A stretch of DNA of 64,000 nucleotides from Stenotrophomonas oahuensis (lineage in GTDB: Bacteria; Pseudomonadota; Gammaproteobacteria; Xanthomonadales; Xanthomonadaceae). This document shows positions 1-9,273 of the stretch, piece after piece. Made by a program: the position numbers and the translations under genes. The DNA lies in the NCBI RefSeq assembly GCF_031834595.1, contig NZ_CP115541.1:1771001-1835000 (forward strand). Direction: 5' to 3'. Position 1 is the stretch's first letter; each line of letters begins with the position of its first letter. The notes beneath the pieces are model-generated. The model was not told the origin of the DNA, ran no database searches, and saw only the letters and a list, made by a program, of their open reading frames with translations.

Positions 1-361
1 CCACCACGCATGCGGCGGTGGCGTTGATGTGGTCCAGGCGCGAGCGCTCGGGACGCGCGCGGTCGCGCTGGCCCGCCGACGCGGTGGCATCCAGCAGCAG
101 CCACACGGTGACCGGACTCTCGCGCTCGGATTCGCGCACGAAGAAGCGATCCGAGCGCGCGTACAGCTTCCAGTCGATCTGGCGCAGCTCGTCACCGGGC
201 TCGTAAGCACGGTACTGCGCGAACTCCAGACCCGCGCCGCGGCTGCGACTGGCGTGTTGGCCGATGCCCTGCGCTCCGCTGGCACGACGCGGCAGCAGCC
301 GCAGCGCCTTCAGGCGGCTGCGAACGTCGGCCGGGATCGCAATCGGGGCGTGCGCGTTCAC
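1..361 (-). CDS. DUF58 domain protein, 3' end cut by window edge
   Basis: This is the N-terminal 120 residues of a DUF58 family protein; the rest lies beyond the window start. The reading frame begins at a GTG (VNAHAPIAIPADVRSRL) eight bases after the stop of the MoxR gene. It contains the family signature around residues 50-75, YEPGDELRQIDWKLYARSD followed by FFVRE, and then VTVWLLLDATAS, which begins a von Willebrand A-like fold. DUF58 proteins are typically encoded directly after MoxR AAA ATPases, as here, and are thought to work with them in metal-dependent assembly or envelope stress functions. The exact substrate is unknown. The identification is firm; the start codon is inferred from the spacing. 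Confidence 0.85.
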   Translation of the reverse strand, partial: MNAHAPIAIPADVRSRLKALRLLPRRASGAQGIGQHASRSRGAGLEFAQYRAYEPGDELRQIDWKLYARSDRFFVRESERESPVTVWLLLDATASAGQRDRARPERSRLDHINATAACVV

Positions 362-368
362 TGCGTTC

Positions 369-1355
<987 letters not shown>

Positions 1356-1368
1356 TGGGTACCCGTAT

Positions 1369-2070
1369 CTAATTGTTCAACGCATACATCACGATATTGA
1401 CCGCGAACTTCGTGTTGTCCTCAGCCAAAAACCGCTTGTTGCGCCAGTCGTAATCCCATTCGCAACCGTAATCCTTGTTGCTGTACAACACGCCCAGTCG
1501 CCCATCGACCTCGATGCCTTTCAGATAGTCGTGCACCAGGTCGTCACCCCAACCATTGAGCTCGAAGCCAGTGGCCGGCGGTCCGTCGGGAAACCGGAAG
1601 AAACTCCGATACAGCGCATGGTTGTTGGGAAGCTTCTTCAACGCCGAAGGTCCAAACAACTTGGCCATCTGCGCTTCGAACGATTTGGCGAACAAGCCAT
1701 CAATGTCGTGATTGCAGTCATCCACGAACACAAACCCGCCATTGCGCACATAGCGCACGAAGTTCTGCCGCTCAGCCGCATTGAACTCCACCAGCTTGTG
1801 CCCGGCCAGATAGCAGAACGGCGCTTCCAGCATGCGCGGGTCCGACAGCGCGATGACATGCTCGGTCGGGTCCACCCGCAATGTGGTGTAGTCGATCAGC
1901 GAGGTGATGACGTTGGACGGCATGCGTGCGTCCACGTCCCAGTCGCCGGAGTCGTACTTCAGGCGGGTGAACCAGAAGTCGTAGCGCCCGGCCTGGGCGC
2001 GGGCGAACGAGGGCAGTGCCGCCAGCGCGGCACCGCCCAACATCAGGCGCAGGAACTGCGCCCGGTTCAT
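1369..2070 (-). CDS. DUF4159 domain protein with export signal
   Basis: A 233-residue protein that begins MNRAQFLRLMLGGAALAALP and continues to an SFARAQA cleavage region, so it should be exported. The body matches DUF4159, a glutamine-amidotransferase-like fold often found beside MoxR and DUF58 genes: FWFTRLKYDSGDWDVDA near the start, then NGGFVFVDDCNHD and LYSNKDYGCEWDYD. The function is not established. It sits 13 bases upstream of the MoxR gene and 13 bases downstream of the TldE-like gene, so it is almost certainly in the same transcript. The presence of an Arg in the signal (NRAQFLRL) is not a full twin-arginine motif, so the export route is uncertain. Confidence 0.85.
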   Translation of the reverse strand: MNRAQFLRLMLGGAALAALPSFARAQAGRYDFWFTRLKYDSGDWDVDARMPSNVITSLIDYTTLRVDPTEHVIALSDPRMLEAPFCYLAGHKLVEFNAAERQNFVRYVRNGGFVFVDDCNHDIDGLFAKSFEAQMAKLFGPSALKKLPNNHALYRSFFRFPDGPPATGFELNGWGDDLVHDYLKGIEVDGRLGVLYSNKDYGCEWDYDWRNKRFLAEDNTKFAVNIVMYALNN

Positions 2071-2083
2071 GCCGGTGCGGTCA

Positions 2084-3418
2084 TCAGACCGCGTCGGACA
2101 GCGAGGTGAAGGTGAAGTCGCGCAGCTTCATCGGCGGAATCATCATCACAAAGGTGGACTCGTCACCGGCCACGCGTACTGGCTTGCCCAGCTCTTCAAT
2201 GTTGTTGAGCATGATCACCGGCGATTCGTTGAAGCGGAAGTTCTTCACCGGGTGCTTGATCTGGCCGTTCTCGATGTAGAAGGTGCCGTCGCGGGTCAGG
2301 CCGGTCAGCAGCACGGTCTGCGGGTCGACCATGCGGATGTACCAGGTGCGGGTGACCAGGATGCCCTTCTGGGTGCCACGCACCAGTTCAGCCGTGCTCT
2401 TGTCACCACCGCTCATCAGCAGGTTGCCCGGGCTCGCCTTGGCGGTCTTGCCCTGCTTCTGCGCCCAGAAACGCGAGTAGTCCAGGTTGGCGACCTTGCC
2501 GTTCTCGATGATCGCCAGGCGCTCGCGCGGCAGGCCCTCGTTGTCCCACGGCAGCACCGGCGCATCCGGGTGCCACGGGTCGGCATACATGTTCACGCGC
2601 GGGTCGTAGACCTGCTCGCCGAGCTTGTTGCCGCCGCCCTTCTTCGACAGGAAGCTGCGGCCTTCGTCGGCCGAGCGCGCGCTGAAGAAGTTCATCATGA
2701 AGCTGATCAGACCCGCCGCCGCCGCCGGCTCCAGGATCACCGTGTACTTGCCCGGTTCCAGCGCCTTGGCTTCGGCCGATTCGGTGGCCTTGCGCATGGC
2801 GATGCGCACGTCCTGGTCGGCCTTGAAGTCGGCCGCGTCCTTCAGGTTGCGGCCGACCCAGCCCGAGCCGCGGCCGTCTTCGGTACGCACCGTGCAGGTG
2901 TAGTCGAAGGCGGTCGCGCGCTGGTAGGCGAAGTTGCCGTTGCTGTTGGCGGTGGCGTAGAAGCCTTGGCTGTCCTCAAGGAAGCCAGCGGCAATCAGGC
3001 CATTGCCACGGCACGGTGCAATCGAATCGGCGGCGACCTTGGCGCGGAACGCCGGATCGATGGCCGCAGTGGATTCGCTGAAGGTCGGGCTGGCCTTGTA
3101 GGTCTGCTTGCCGATGGCCGGCATGAACTCCGGGTTCTCCGGGGCCAGGCGGGCCAGGTCTTCGGCGCGGCGGACCACGCGTTCCAGCGCGGCGTCGTCG
3201 AACTCGTTGATCGAGGCGGTGCCCACGCGCTTGCCGAAGGCCACCGTGACGGCCAGTTCGGTGTCATCCACGATGCCGCTGGTGGAGACGTTGTTCAGCG
3301 CGAAACGGATGTTGCCCTTCAGATTGCCGGTCAGCGCGGCGGTGCACTCGTCGGCCTTGGACAGCTTGATGACCTTGTCGAGGATGGCCTTGGCCTGGGC
3401 TTCGGTGAAGATACTCAT
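2084..3418 (-). CDS. TldE/PmbA-like metalloprotease-family protein
   Basis: A 444-residue member of the TldD/PmbA (peptidase U62) family. It lacks the HExxxH zinc motif that both upstream paralogues carry, which is how TldE/PmbA subunits differ from TldD. Recognisable family segments include LALNNVSTSGIVDDTELAVT-like N-terminal sequence, GWVGRNLKDAADFK in the middle and NLLMSGGDKSTAELVRGTQK plus RTWYIRMVDPQT near the C-terminus. In E. coli, TldD and TldE form a hetero-protease that trims peptides such as microcin B17 and CcdA. No signal peptide is visible, unlike the two paralogues. It starts ATG with AGGAG about ten bases upstream and follows the TldD-like gene after 20 bases, so a TldD/TldE complex is plausible, although a compartment mismatch would need explaining. 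Confidence 0.88.
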   Translation of the reverse strand: MSIFTEAQAKAILDKVIKLSKADECTAALTGNLKGNIRFALNNVSTSGIVDDTELAVTVAFGKRVGTASINEFDDAALERVVRRAEDLARLAPENPEFMPAIGKQTYKASPTFSESTAAIDPAFRAKVAADSIAPCRGNGLIAAGFLEDSQGFYATANSNGNFAYQRATAFDYTCTVRTEDGRGSGWVGRNLKDAADFKADQDVRIAMRKATESAEAKALEPGKYTVILEPAAAAGLISFMMNFFSARSADEGRSFLSKKGGGNKLGEQVYDPRVNMYADPWHPDAPVLPWDNEGLPRERLAIIENGKVANLDYSRFWAQKQGKTAKASPGNLLMSGGDKSTAELVRGTQKGILVTRTWYIRMVDPQTVLLTGLTRDGTFYIENGQIKHPVKNFRFNESPVIMLNNIEELGKPVRVAGDESTFVMMIPPMKLRDFTFTSLSDAV

Positions 3419-3438
3419 GTATAGGGGCTCCTGACCGG

Positions 3439-5073
3439 TCAGCCGAGGCTGCGGGCGGTGTTGATGACGTTGATGCCGTTGAAGCGGGCGGTGGACGAAC
3501 CGTGCGAGACCGCCGAGACCTGGCCCGGCTGGCCCTTGCCGTCGAAGAACGAACCGCCCAGGCGGTAGTCGCGCTCATCGGCCACGGCCACGCAGGCGTT
3601 CCAGAACTCCGGCGTGCGGATCTGGTAGGCCACGTCCTCGATCATGCGGGTGATCTGGCCGTTCTTGATTTCATAGAACAGCTGGCCGCCGAACTGCGCG
3701 TTGTAACGCTGCTGGTCGATCGAGAACGAGCCGTCGCCGATGATGTAGATGCCGTTCTCGACGTCCTTGATCATGTCGGCCACGCTCAGCGGGGTCTTGC
3801 CGGGAGCCATCGACACATTGGCCATGCGCTGGAACTGCACGCTCGACCACGAGTCGGCATAGCAGCAGCCGTCCGATTCGGTCTTGCCCAGAATGTGCGC
3901 CTGGTCGCGGATGGTCTGGTAGTCCACCAGCTTGCCGTTGCTGATCAGGTCCCAGCGCTTGGTCTTGACGCCTTCGTCGTCGTAGGCAACTGCGCCGAGG
4001 CTGCCCGGCTGGGTCTTGTCGGCGAAGATGTTGACCAGGTCGCTGCCGTACTGGAAGCGCTGTTCGCGCTTGTCCAGGGTGGCGAAGCTGGTGCCGGCGT
4101 AGTTGGCTTCGTAGCCGAGCACGCGGTCCAGTTCCAGCGGGTGACCCACCGACTCGTGGATGGTCAGCCAGGTGTGCGACGGGTCGAGCACCAGGTCGTA
4201 CTTGCCCGGCTTCACCGACGGAGCCTTCAGCTTCTCCTGCGCCTGCTTGGCGGCGGCGATGGCGTCTTCCTTCATGTCGTAGGACGAACCGTAGTTCACC
4301 ACGCCGTTCGGGGTCAGTACCTTGCCGGCGGCGGCACCATCCAGATACTCATAGCCCATGCCCATCGGCGAGGACAGCCCGTCGCGGGTGCGGAACTTGC
4401 CGCTGGCCTTGTCGATGGCGGTTACCGTCATCGGGGCCCAGATGCGGTGCACGTCCTGATCGATGTAGGAGCCATCGGTGGACGCGAAGTACTTCTGCTC
4501 GTTGACCAGGAACAGCATCGAATTGACGAAGCTGGCACCCGCCCCGATCGCGGCGGCGTTGACGTCCAGCAGCAGCTCGACCTTGTCCTTGATCGGCACT
4601 TCCATCGCATTCTTGCGGATCGGGGTCTTCCAGCTCACCTCGCCCACGCCTGGGGTGGCAGCCAGCTGGACCGGGGCGGTCTGCACGCCGGCGTTGGCCT
4701 TGGCAATGGCTACCGCCTGCTGCGCGGCCTTGGCCACATCGCCCGGGCCAAGCTGGTTGGTGGCGGCAAAGCCCCACGCACCGTTGACGATCACGCGGAT
4801 GCCGACACCGGTGGATTCGGTGTTGACCACGTTCTGCACCTTGTCTTCGCGGGTGATCACGAACTGGCGCAGGTAGCGGCCGATGCGCACGTCGCAGTAG
4901 GTGGCTCCGCCCTGGCGGGCAGCGGCCAGGGCCGCGTCGGCCAGGCGCTTCTTCAGCGCCGGGTCGAGCGTGCTCTGAAGCTGCTCGGCGGCGATCACCT
5001 TGCCGAAGAACGACGGCACGATCAGGCCGCCCGCGGTAAGCCCTGTCAGGGCAAGAAAGTCACGTCTTTGCAA
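3439..5073 (-). CDS. TldD-like metalloprotease with Tat-type signal (second copy)
   Basis: A 544-residue TldD family protein. The N-terminus MQRRDFLALTGLTAGGLIVP has the R-R-x-F-L pattern and hydrophobic stretch of a twin-arginine signal. The TldD zinc motif HESVGH is at residues 306-311, followed by PLELDRVLGYEANYAGTS, and a conserved GCCYADSW supplies the likely third (Cys) ligand. The start is TTG (the base after GGAGAACTGCC), which gives a good Shine-Dalgarno distance; no ATG is close enough to replace it. It lies 23 bases after a close paralogue of almost the same length. Classical TldD is cytoplasmic and about 480 residues, so the export signal is the unusual feature. Substrate unknown. 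Confidence 0.88.
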   Translation of the reverse strand: MQRRDFLALTGLTAGGLIVPSFFGKVIAAEQLQSTLDPALKKRLADAALAAARQGGATYCDVRIGRYLRQFVITREDKVQNVVNTESTGVGIRVIVNGAWGFAATNQLGPGDVAKAAQQAVAIAKANAGVQTAPVQLAATPGVGEVSWKTPIRKNAMEVPIKDKVELLLDVNAAAIGAGASFVNSMLFLVNEQKYFASTDGSYIDQDVHRIWAPMTVTAIDKASGKFRTRDGLSSPMGMGYEYLDGAAAGKVLTPNGVVNYGSSYDMKEDAIAAAKQAQEKLKAPSVKPGKYDLVLDPSHTWLTIHESVGHPLELDRVLGYEANYAGTSFATLDKREQRFQYGSDLVNIFADKTQPGSLGAVAYDDEGVKTKRWDLISNGKLVDYQTIRDQAHILGKTESDGCCYADSWSSVQFQRMANVSMAPGKTPLSVADMIKDVENGIYIIGDGSFSIDQQRYNAQFGGQLFYEIKNGQITRMIEDVAYQIRTPEFWNACVAVADERDYRLGGSFFDGKGQPGQVSAVSHGSSTARFNGINVINTARSLG

Positions 5074-5096
5074 GGCAGTTCTCCGTGTGATCGCAC

Positions 5097-6725
5097 TCAG
5101 CCCAGGCTTCGCGCGGTGTTGATGATGTTGATGCCATCAAATCGTGTGGTCGACGAACCGTGCGAGACCGCCGAAACCTGCCCGGGCTGTCCCTTGCCGT
5201 CGAAGAAAGAGCCGCCGAAGCGGAAGTCGCGCTCGTCGCAGATCGCACTGCAGGCGTTCCAGAACTCCGGCGTGCGGATCTGGTACGCGGCGTCCTCAAC
5301 CATGCCGGCGATCTGGCCGTTCTTGATCTGGAAGTACAACTGGCCGCCGAACTGTGCGTTGAAGCGCTGCTGGTCGATGGAATACGAGCCACGGCCGTGG
5401 ATGTAGATGCCGTTCTCCACGTCCTTGATCATGTCGGCCACGCTCAGCGGGGTCTTGCCCGGAGCCAGCGACACATTGGCCATGCGCTGGAACTGCACGC
5501 TGGACCACGAGTCGGCATAGCTGCAGCCATGCGATTCGTTCTCGCCCAGCAGGTGCACCTCGTCGCGGGTGGCCTGGTAGTTGACCAGGATGCCGTCCTT
5601 GACCAGGTCCCAGCGCTTGGTCTTGACCCCTTCATCGTCGTAGCCGACCGCACCCAGGCTGCCCGGCGAGGTCTTGTCGGCGAAGAAGTTGACCCGCTCG
5701 CTGCCCCAGCGGTAGCCGGCGTCGCGCTTGTCCAGGGTGGCGAAGCTGGTACCGGCGTAGTTGGCCTCGTACCCCAGCACGCGGTCCAGTTCCAGCGGGT
5801 GGCCGACGTTTTCGTGGATGGTCAGGAACAGGTTGGACGGATCCAGCACCAGGTCGTACTTGCCCGGCTTCACCGATGGGGCCTTGAGCTTCTCGCGCGC
5901 ATGGCGTGCGGCGGCAATGGCATCCTCGACCGGGTCGTAGGAATCGCGGTAGGCGGTGATGCCGCCGGGCAGGGCGATCTTGCCGCTGGCGTCGCCGTCC
6001 AGGAACTCATAGCCCATGCCCATCGGCGAGGACAGCCCCGCACGGGTGCGGAACTTGCCGCTGGCCTTGTCGATGGCGGTGGCGGTGAACGGCAGCCAGA
6101 TGCGGTGCACGTCCTGGTCGATGAAGGAGCCGTCGCTGGAAGCGAAGTACTTCTGTTCGTTGACCAGGAACAGGGTGGAATTGATGAAGTTCGCGCCGGC
6201 GTTCAGCGCCGCGGCGTTCAGGCTGAGCAGCAGGTCCACCTTCTCCTGCACCGGCACGGCCATCGCGTTCTTGCGGATCGGGGTCTTCCAGCTGACCTCG
6301 CCCACGCCCTTGACCGGGGCCAGCTGCACCGGCTTGGTCTGCAGGGCGGCATTGGCGCGGGCAATGGCCGCGGCCTGGTTGACCGCCGCCAGCACGGCGG
6401 CCGGGGTCTGCTCGCGGGTGGCAGCGAAGCCCCAGGCTCCGTTGACGATCACCCGGATGCCGATGCCCGAGGACTCGCTGTTGGTGACGTTCTGCACCTG
6501 CGCTTCGCGGGTGATTACCGCCTGGTTGAGGTAGCGGCCGATGCGCACGTCGCAGTAGCTGGCTCCGGCGCGCTTGGCGGCGGCCAGTGCGGCCTCGGCC
6601 AGTACCTTCTTGCGGCCTACATCACCCGGCTCCAGCAGCTGCTCGGCAGCGATCAGCCGCGCATGCGGCAGCATCAGGCCAGCCAGGCCCATCCCAGACA
6701 GGGTCAGAAACTCACGACGTTGCAC
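5097..6725 (-). CDS. TldD-like metalloprotease with Tat-type signal (first copy)
   Basis: A 542-residue TldD family protein and the first gene of the minus-strand operon. It starts with GTG and the signal MQRREFLTLSGMGLAGLMLP, again with R-R-x-F-L. The zinc motif HENVGH is at residues 304-309 and GCSYADSW carries the likely Cys ligand. Long stretches are shared with the next gene, including GKTPLSVADMIKDVENGIYI and VSAVSHGSSTTRF near the C-terminus, so the two arose by tandem duplication and have both kept their catalytic residues. The promoter should lie in the 141-base gap shared with the divergent DUF938 gene. The role is unknown; exported TldD homologues may process secreted peptides. Confidence 0.88.
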   Translation of the reverse strand: MQRREFLTLSGMGLAGLMLPHARLIAAEQLLEPGDVGRKKVLAEAALAAAKRAGASYCDVRIGRYLNQAVITREAQVQNVTNSESSGIGIRVIVNGAWGFAATREQTPAAVLAAVNQAAAIARANAALQTKPVQLAPVKGVGEVSWKTPIRKNAMAVPVQEKVDLLLSLNAAALNAGANFINSTLFLVNEQKYFASSDGSFIDQDVHRIWLPFTATAIDKASGKFRTRAGLSSPMGMGYEFLDGDASGKIALPGGITAYRDSYDPVEDAIAAARHAREKLKAPSVKPGKYDLVLDPSNLFLTIHENVGHPLELDRVLGYEANYAGTSFATLDKRDAGYRWGSERVNFFADKTSPGSLGAVGYDDEGVKTKRWDLVKDGILVNYQATRDEVHLLGENESHGCSYADSWSSVQFQRMANVSLAPGKTPLSVADMIKDVENGIYIHGRGSYSIDQQRFNAQFGGQLYFQIKNGQIAGMVEDAAYQIRTPEFWNACSAICDERDFRFGGSFFDGKGQPGQVSAVSHGSSTTRFDGINIINTARSLG

Positions 6726-6866
6726 AGCAGGCAGTTCCCCAGCAGCGGTTTCGGGCCAAAGCCGTCAACCTTGGACAAGTCCTCGACTTTCAGGGGAGCG
6801 CCGGGAGTGGCACAAGTGACTCCGGTCATGGTTCGATGTGCGCTGTGACGACAATCTGCAACTGAC

Positions 6867-7487
6867 ATGACCCAACAGCGATGGTCCGAGGCCTGCGAGC
6901 GCAACCGCGACCCGATTCTGGCGGTGCTGCGCCCCCACCTGCAGGACCGACAGAGGGTGCTGGAGATCGGCAGCGGCACCGGTCAGCACGCCGCGTACTT
7001 TGCCAGCCAGCTGCCGCATCTGCAGTGGCAGGCCAGCGACCACCCCGATTACCTGCCCGGCATTGCCGAGCGCCTCGCCGAGGCCGGGCTGCCGAGCGCG
7101 CCGCCGCCGTGGCCGCTGCAGGCGGTGCTGGAGCCACAGCCCGGGCTGGCCCCGTGGCCGGCCGACGCGGGCAGCTTCGATGCGGTGTACAGCGCCAACA
7201 CCCTGCACATCATGAGCTGGGCGCACGTGCAGGCGCTATTCGCCGGGCTGCCAGCGGTCATGGCCCCCGGGGCTCTGCTGTGCGTGTACGGGCCGTTCAA
7301 TTACGGCGGGGAGTACACCAGCGACAGCAACCGGACGTTTGATATGTGGTTGAAGGACCGCGACCCGGCCTCGGGCATCCGCGATGCCGAGGCCGTGGAT
7401 GCGTTGGCCGCCGCGCAGGGGCTGGTGCTGGTTGACGATGTGGCGATGCCGGCGAACAACCGCCTGCGGGTATGGCAGCGCAGCTGA
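6867..7487 (+). CDS. DUF938 family SAM-dependent methyltransferase-like protein
   Basis: A 206-residue protein of the DUF938 family, which has a class I SAM-methyltransferase fold. The glycine-rich SAM motif is VLEIGSGTGQHAAYFASQLP at residues 32-51; further family segments are FDAVYSANTLHIMSWAHV and CVYGPFNYGGEYTSDSN, then DRDPASGIRDAEAVDALA. The substrate is not known for this family. It is transcribed away from the TldD operon, and its stop codon abuts that of hipA without any gap, so the two genes are exactly convergent. A start at the ATG of MTQQRWSEACERNRDP fits the family's usual N-terminus. Confidence 0.9.
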   Translation: MTQQRWSEACERNRDPILAVLRPHLQDRQRVLEIGSGTGQHAAYFASQLPHLQWQASDHPDYLPGIAERLAEAGLPSAPPPWPLQAVLEPQPGLAPWPADAGSFDAVYSANTLHIMSWAHVQALFAGLPAVMAPGALLCVYGPFNYGGEYTSDSNRTFDMWLKDRDPASGIRDAEAVDALAAAQGLVLVDDVAMPANNRLRVWQRS

Positions 7488-8813
7488 TCAGGCGTCGGGT
7501 GCCATTGCTGACAATCGCGCTGATGCGGCGCGGAGCCCGGTGAAGATTGGCCGGGCGACTTCCTGCGGGAATCCAGGTGGAAGCTCCTGCTCCACTTGGC
7601 GGATGGCCGGTTCAACACGTGCGAGCAGTTCCTCGATCCAAGGCTCGGCCCCGGCGCTGATGCCGCACTTTCGAGCGGTCTCATTCCAGTGCCGTCGCCG
7701 GATCCCCGATAGTTTGCGATGGCGATTCTTGCCTCGCAGTGACATGGCCAACTGCGCCTCGTGTGGATCCAGCAAGCCCGGACCGCGCCCAAGGATCGGA
7801 TAGACCGAGAGGACATCATAGACCGGCGTCAGCCGGAACCGGCCTTCCGCTTCAATATGCACACTGAAGTTCTTGGCGTGGCCATCGGTGGCGGCCAGCA
7901 TCCAGAACAGGATCTGCACCTTGAAGAACGTTGCCCGGTCGGTCGCGTCTTCTGATTGGCGAAGCAGATCCATGATCTCGACAATGCCAGGGCCGCCCTC
8001 GACCTCGTACTTGCTGGCGGGAGGCAGTCCAAATACCTGGCACATGTCTTCCTGTGGCAGCCTTAGCCACCACGTTCCATCGCGCGCAAGCCGACGGTCG
8101 AAGCGCTCCACGATCAATGCACGCTGCTCGTCGAACGTGCCCATGGAGGTGGATGCAACGGGAATGCCGAACGCACCGATCAGGTGCATGCACAGCCACT
8201 CGTTCTCGACCGAGAGCTGCATGTCGGCCTGCATGTTTCCTACCAGTCCCAGTGGAAGCTTGAAAATGTGCGTGCTGGGTGTGCTACCGCTTGGCAGGCC
8301 CCAGCCATCGGCATGCCGCAGCAGGCCGGTCTTCTCCTGGGCACCGGCAATCGAGATGCGGAACTCGTCACTCTGATCAGCAGCACTGCCCGGCAATGGC
8401 GAGGTGGTCACCCCGCGCAGAATCGCGGCCACATCGCTGTCATCGAGTGGACGGTAATCGATGCGGTGCAGCTCACCGGGTGTCGCTCCTTGTGGCAGAA
8501 GCTGCACGGCACCGACACAGTCCCGGCCGATGGCCTGCAGCAGGTCGAAGGTGCCCGTGCTGCGTGTGCCGAATCGGTTGCGGATACGAGCGCGGATGCT
8601 CGCGTTGTCGGGCAGAAGGTTATCGAAGTAGTCGAGAACGACCTGGCCGCGATGACTTTCTCCTGCGGGCAGCAGCGGTAGTGAAAGCGACAATGGACGT
8701 GGGGCGGGGGACGCCAGCCACGATGCCGCGTAGGTGAGCCGTGGTGTGGCATTGGCTGCATCGTGCCAGGTGGCGACCTCCAGGCCGTTCATCCAGACCG
8801 TGAGTGCGGCCAT
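7488..8813 (-). CDS. hipA: HipA-type serine/threonine kinase toxin
   Basis: A 441-residue HipA-family kinase, the toxin of a type II toxin-antitoxin pair. HipA of E. coli phosphorylates glutamyl-tRNA synthetase and promotes persistence. Visible motifs are the N-terminal ALTVWMNG, the loop ISIAGAQEKTGLL with Ser154 at the position of the E. coli autophosphorylated Ser150, THIFKLPLG for nucleotide binding, and TDGHAKNFSVH with catalytic Asp310, followed by LTPVYDVLS (metal-binding DFD-like region). I chose the ATG at 8813 rather than 8822 because AGGA lies nine bases before it and MAALTVWMNG is the usual start. It follows the antitoxin gene after two bases. All catalytic residues look intact, so it is probably active. 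Confidence 0.95.
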   Translation of the reverse strand: MAALTVWMNGLEVATWHDAANATPRLTYAASWLASPAPRPLSLSLPLLPAGESHRGQVVLDYFDNLLPDNASIRARIRNRFGTRSTGTFDLLQAIGRDCVGAVQLLPQGATPGELHRIDYRPLDDSDVAAILRGVTTSPLPGSAADQSDEFRISIAGAQEKTGLLRHADGWGLPSGSTPSTHIFKLPLGLVGNMQADMQLSVENEWLCMHLIGAFGIPVASTSMGTFDEQRALIVERFDRRLARDGTWWLRLPQEDMCQVFGLPPASKYEVEGGPGIVEIMDLLRQSEDATDRATFFKVQILFWMLAATDGHAKNFSVHIEAEGRFRLTPVYDVLSVYPILGRGPGLLDPHEAQLAMSLRGKNRHRKLSGIRRRHWNETARKCGISAGAEPWIEELLARVEPAIRQVEQELPPGFPQEVARPIFTGLRAASARLSAMAPDA

Positions 8814-8815
8814 GT

Positions 8816-9073
8816 CTACCATTCCTGCTCAGGTGGAGCAGCCTTGCGGACTGCGGGGTGCAGGGATACTTCCAGACCCAGCACCGCCCAGACTTTCATC
8901 AATCGATCAAATGTTGCCGATTGCGGCTCGCGTTCCAGCGCGCTGATGGCCTGGCGTGAAACCCCAAGCCGAGTGGCCAGTTCCGCCTGGCTCAGGCCCG
9001 CGCTCTTGCGGAAGGCACGCATGAGTGTGGAGAGCTGCTGGGGGGTACGTACTACGAAGTTGTCCGCGGTCAT
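8816..9073 (-). CDS. hipB: HipB-type HTH antitoxin and autorepressor
   Basis: An 85-residue antitoxin with an XRE/Cro-type helix-turn-helix at about residues 16-66, SAGLSQAELATRLGVSRQAI, and the HipB-like tail FDRLMKVWAVLGLEVSL. It should bind HipA and repress the hipBA promoter. The frame is open upstream to 9175, but I place the start at the ATG of MTADNFVVRT (9073). CAGGGG precedes it at a good distance, whereas the upstream codons run through palindromic operator sequence and have no ribosome site. The C-terminus ends in a Trp (PPEQEW), as in E. coli HipB, where the C-terminal Trp affects stability. It is co-transcribed with hipA. Confidence 0.93.
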   Translation of the reverse strand: MTADNFVVRTPQQLSTLMRAFRKSAGLSQAELATRLGVSRQAISALEREPQSATFDRLMKVWAVLGLEVSLHPAVRKAAPPEQEW

Positions 9074-9103
9074 GGCCGTGCCCCTGCTCATTCGGCTGGA
9101 TAC

Positions 9104-9200
9104 GCAATTTATAAGTTGCATTCCAATTATGCAACTTATAAGTTGCTTGTTCGAAAAGCAATCTATACCTAGCATGTTGGAAATGCAATATATAGGTTGC
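9104..9200. promoter_or_regulatory. Four phased palindromic HipB operators
   Basis: Four 16-base palindrome-like sites start at 9104 (GCAATTTATAAGTTGC), 9131 (GCAACTTATAAGTTGC, a perfect palindrome), 9159 (GCAATCTATACCTAGC, degenerate) and 9185 (GCAATATATAGGTTGC). Start-to-start spacings are 27, 28 and 26 bases, so all face nearly the same side of the helix. They lie directly upstream of the hipB start. E. coli hipBA also has four spaced operators but with a different sequence. The hipBA promoter must lie inside or next to this array. Autoregulation by HipB is inferred. Confidence 0.85.
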
Positions 9201-9229
9201 CAATGGCCAAATCAAAGCCACGCAGCCGC

Positions 9230-9272
9230 GTAAGCGAACGGCGACATCAGCAAAATGTCAGTGTTCGCTTAC
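9230..9272. terminator. Long hairpin immediately after the oxidoreductase stop codon
   Basis: Perfect 10-base arms GTAAGCGAAC (9230-9239) and GTTCGCTTAC (9263-9272) enclose a second stem, GACAT/ATGTC. On the minus strand the hairpin starts one base after the stop of the indolepyruvate oxidoreductase gene. There is no T-run, so it may protect the 3' end or act as a weak terminator that insulates the hip operator region. Confidence 0.6.
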
Positions 9273-9273
9273 A

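Noticed and set aside
9074..9175. N-terminal extension of HipB (start at 9175)
   Set aside because: These codons run through the palindromic operator array and lack a ribosome site; the start at 9073 has CAGGGG and gives a normal HipB length.
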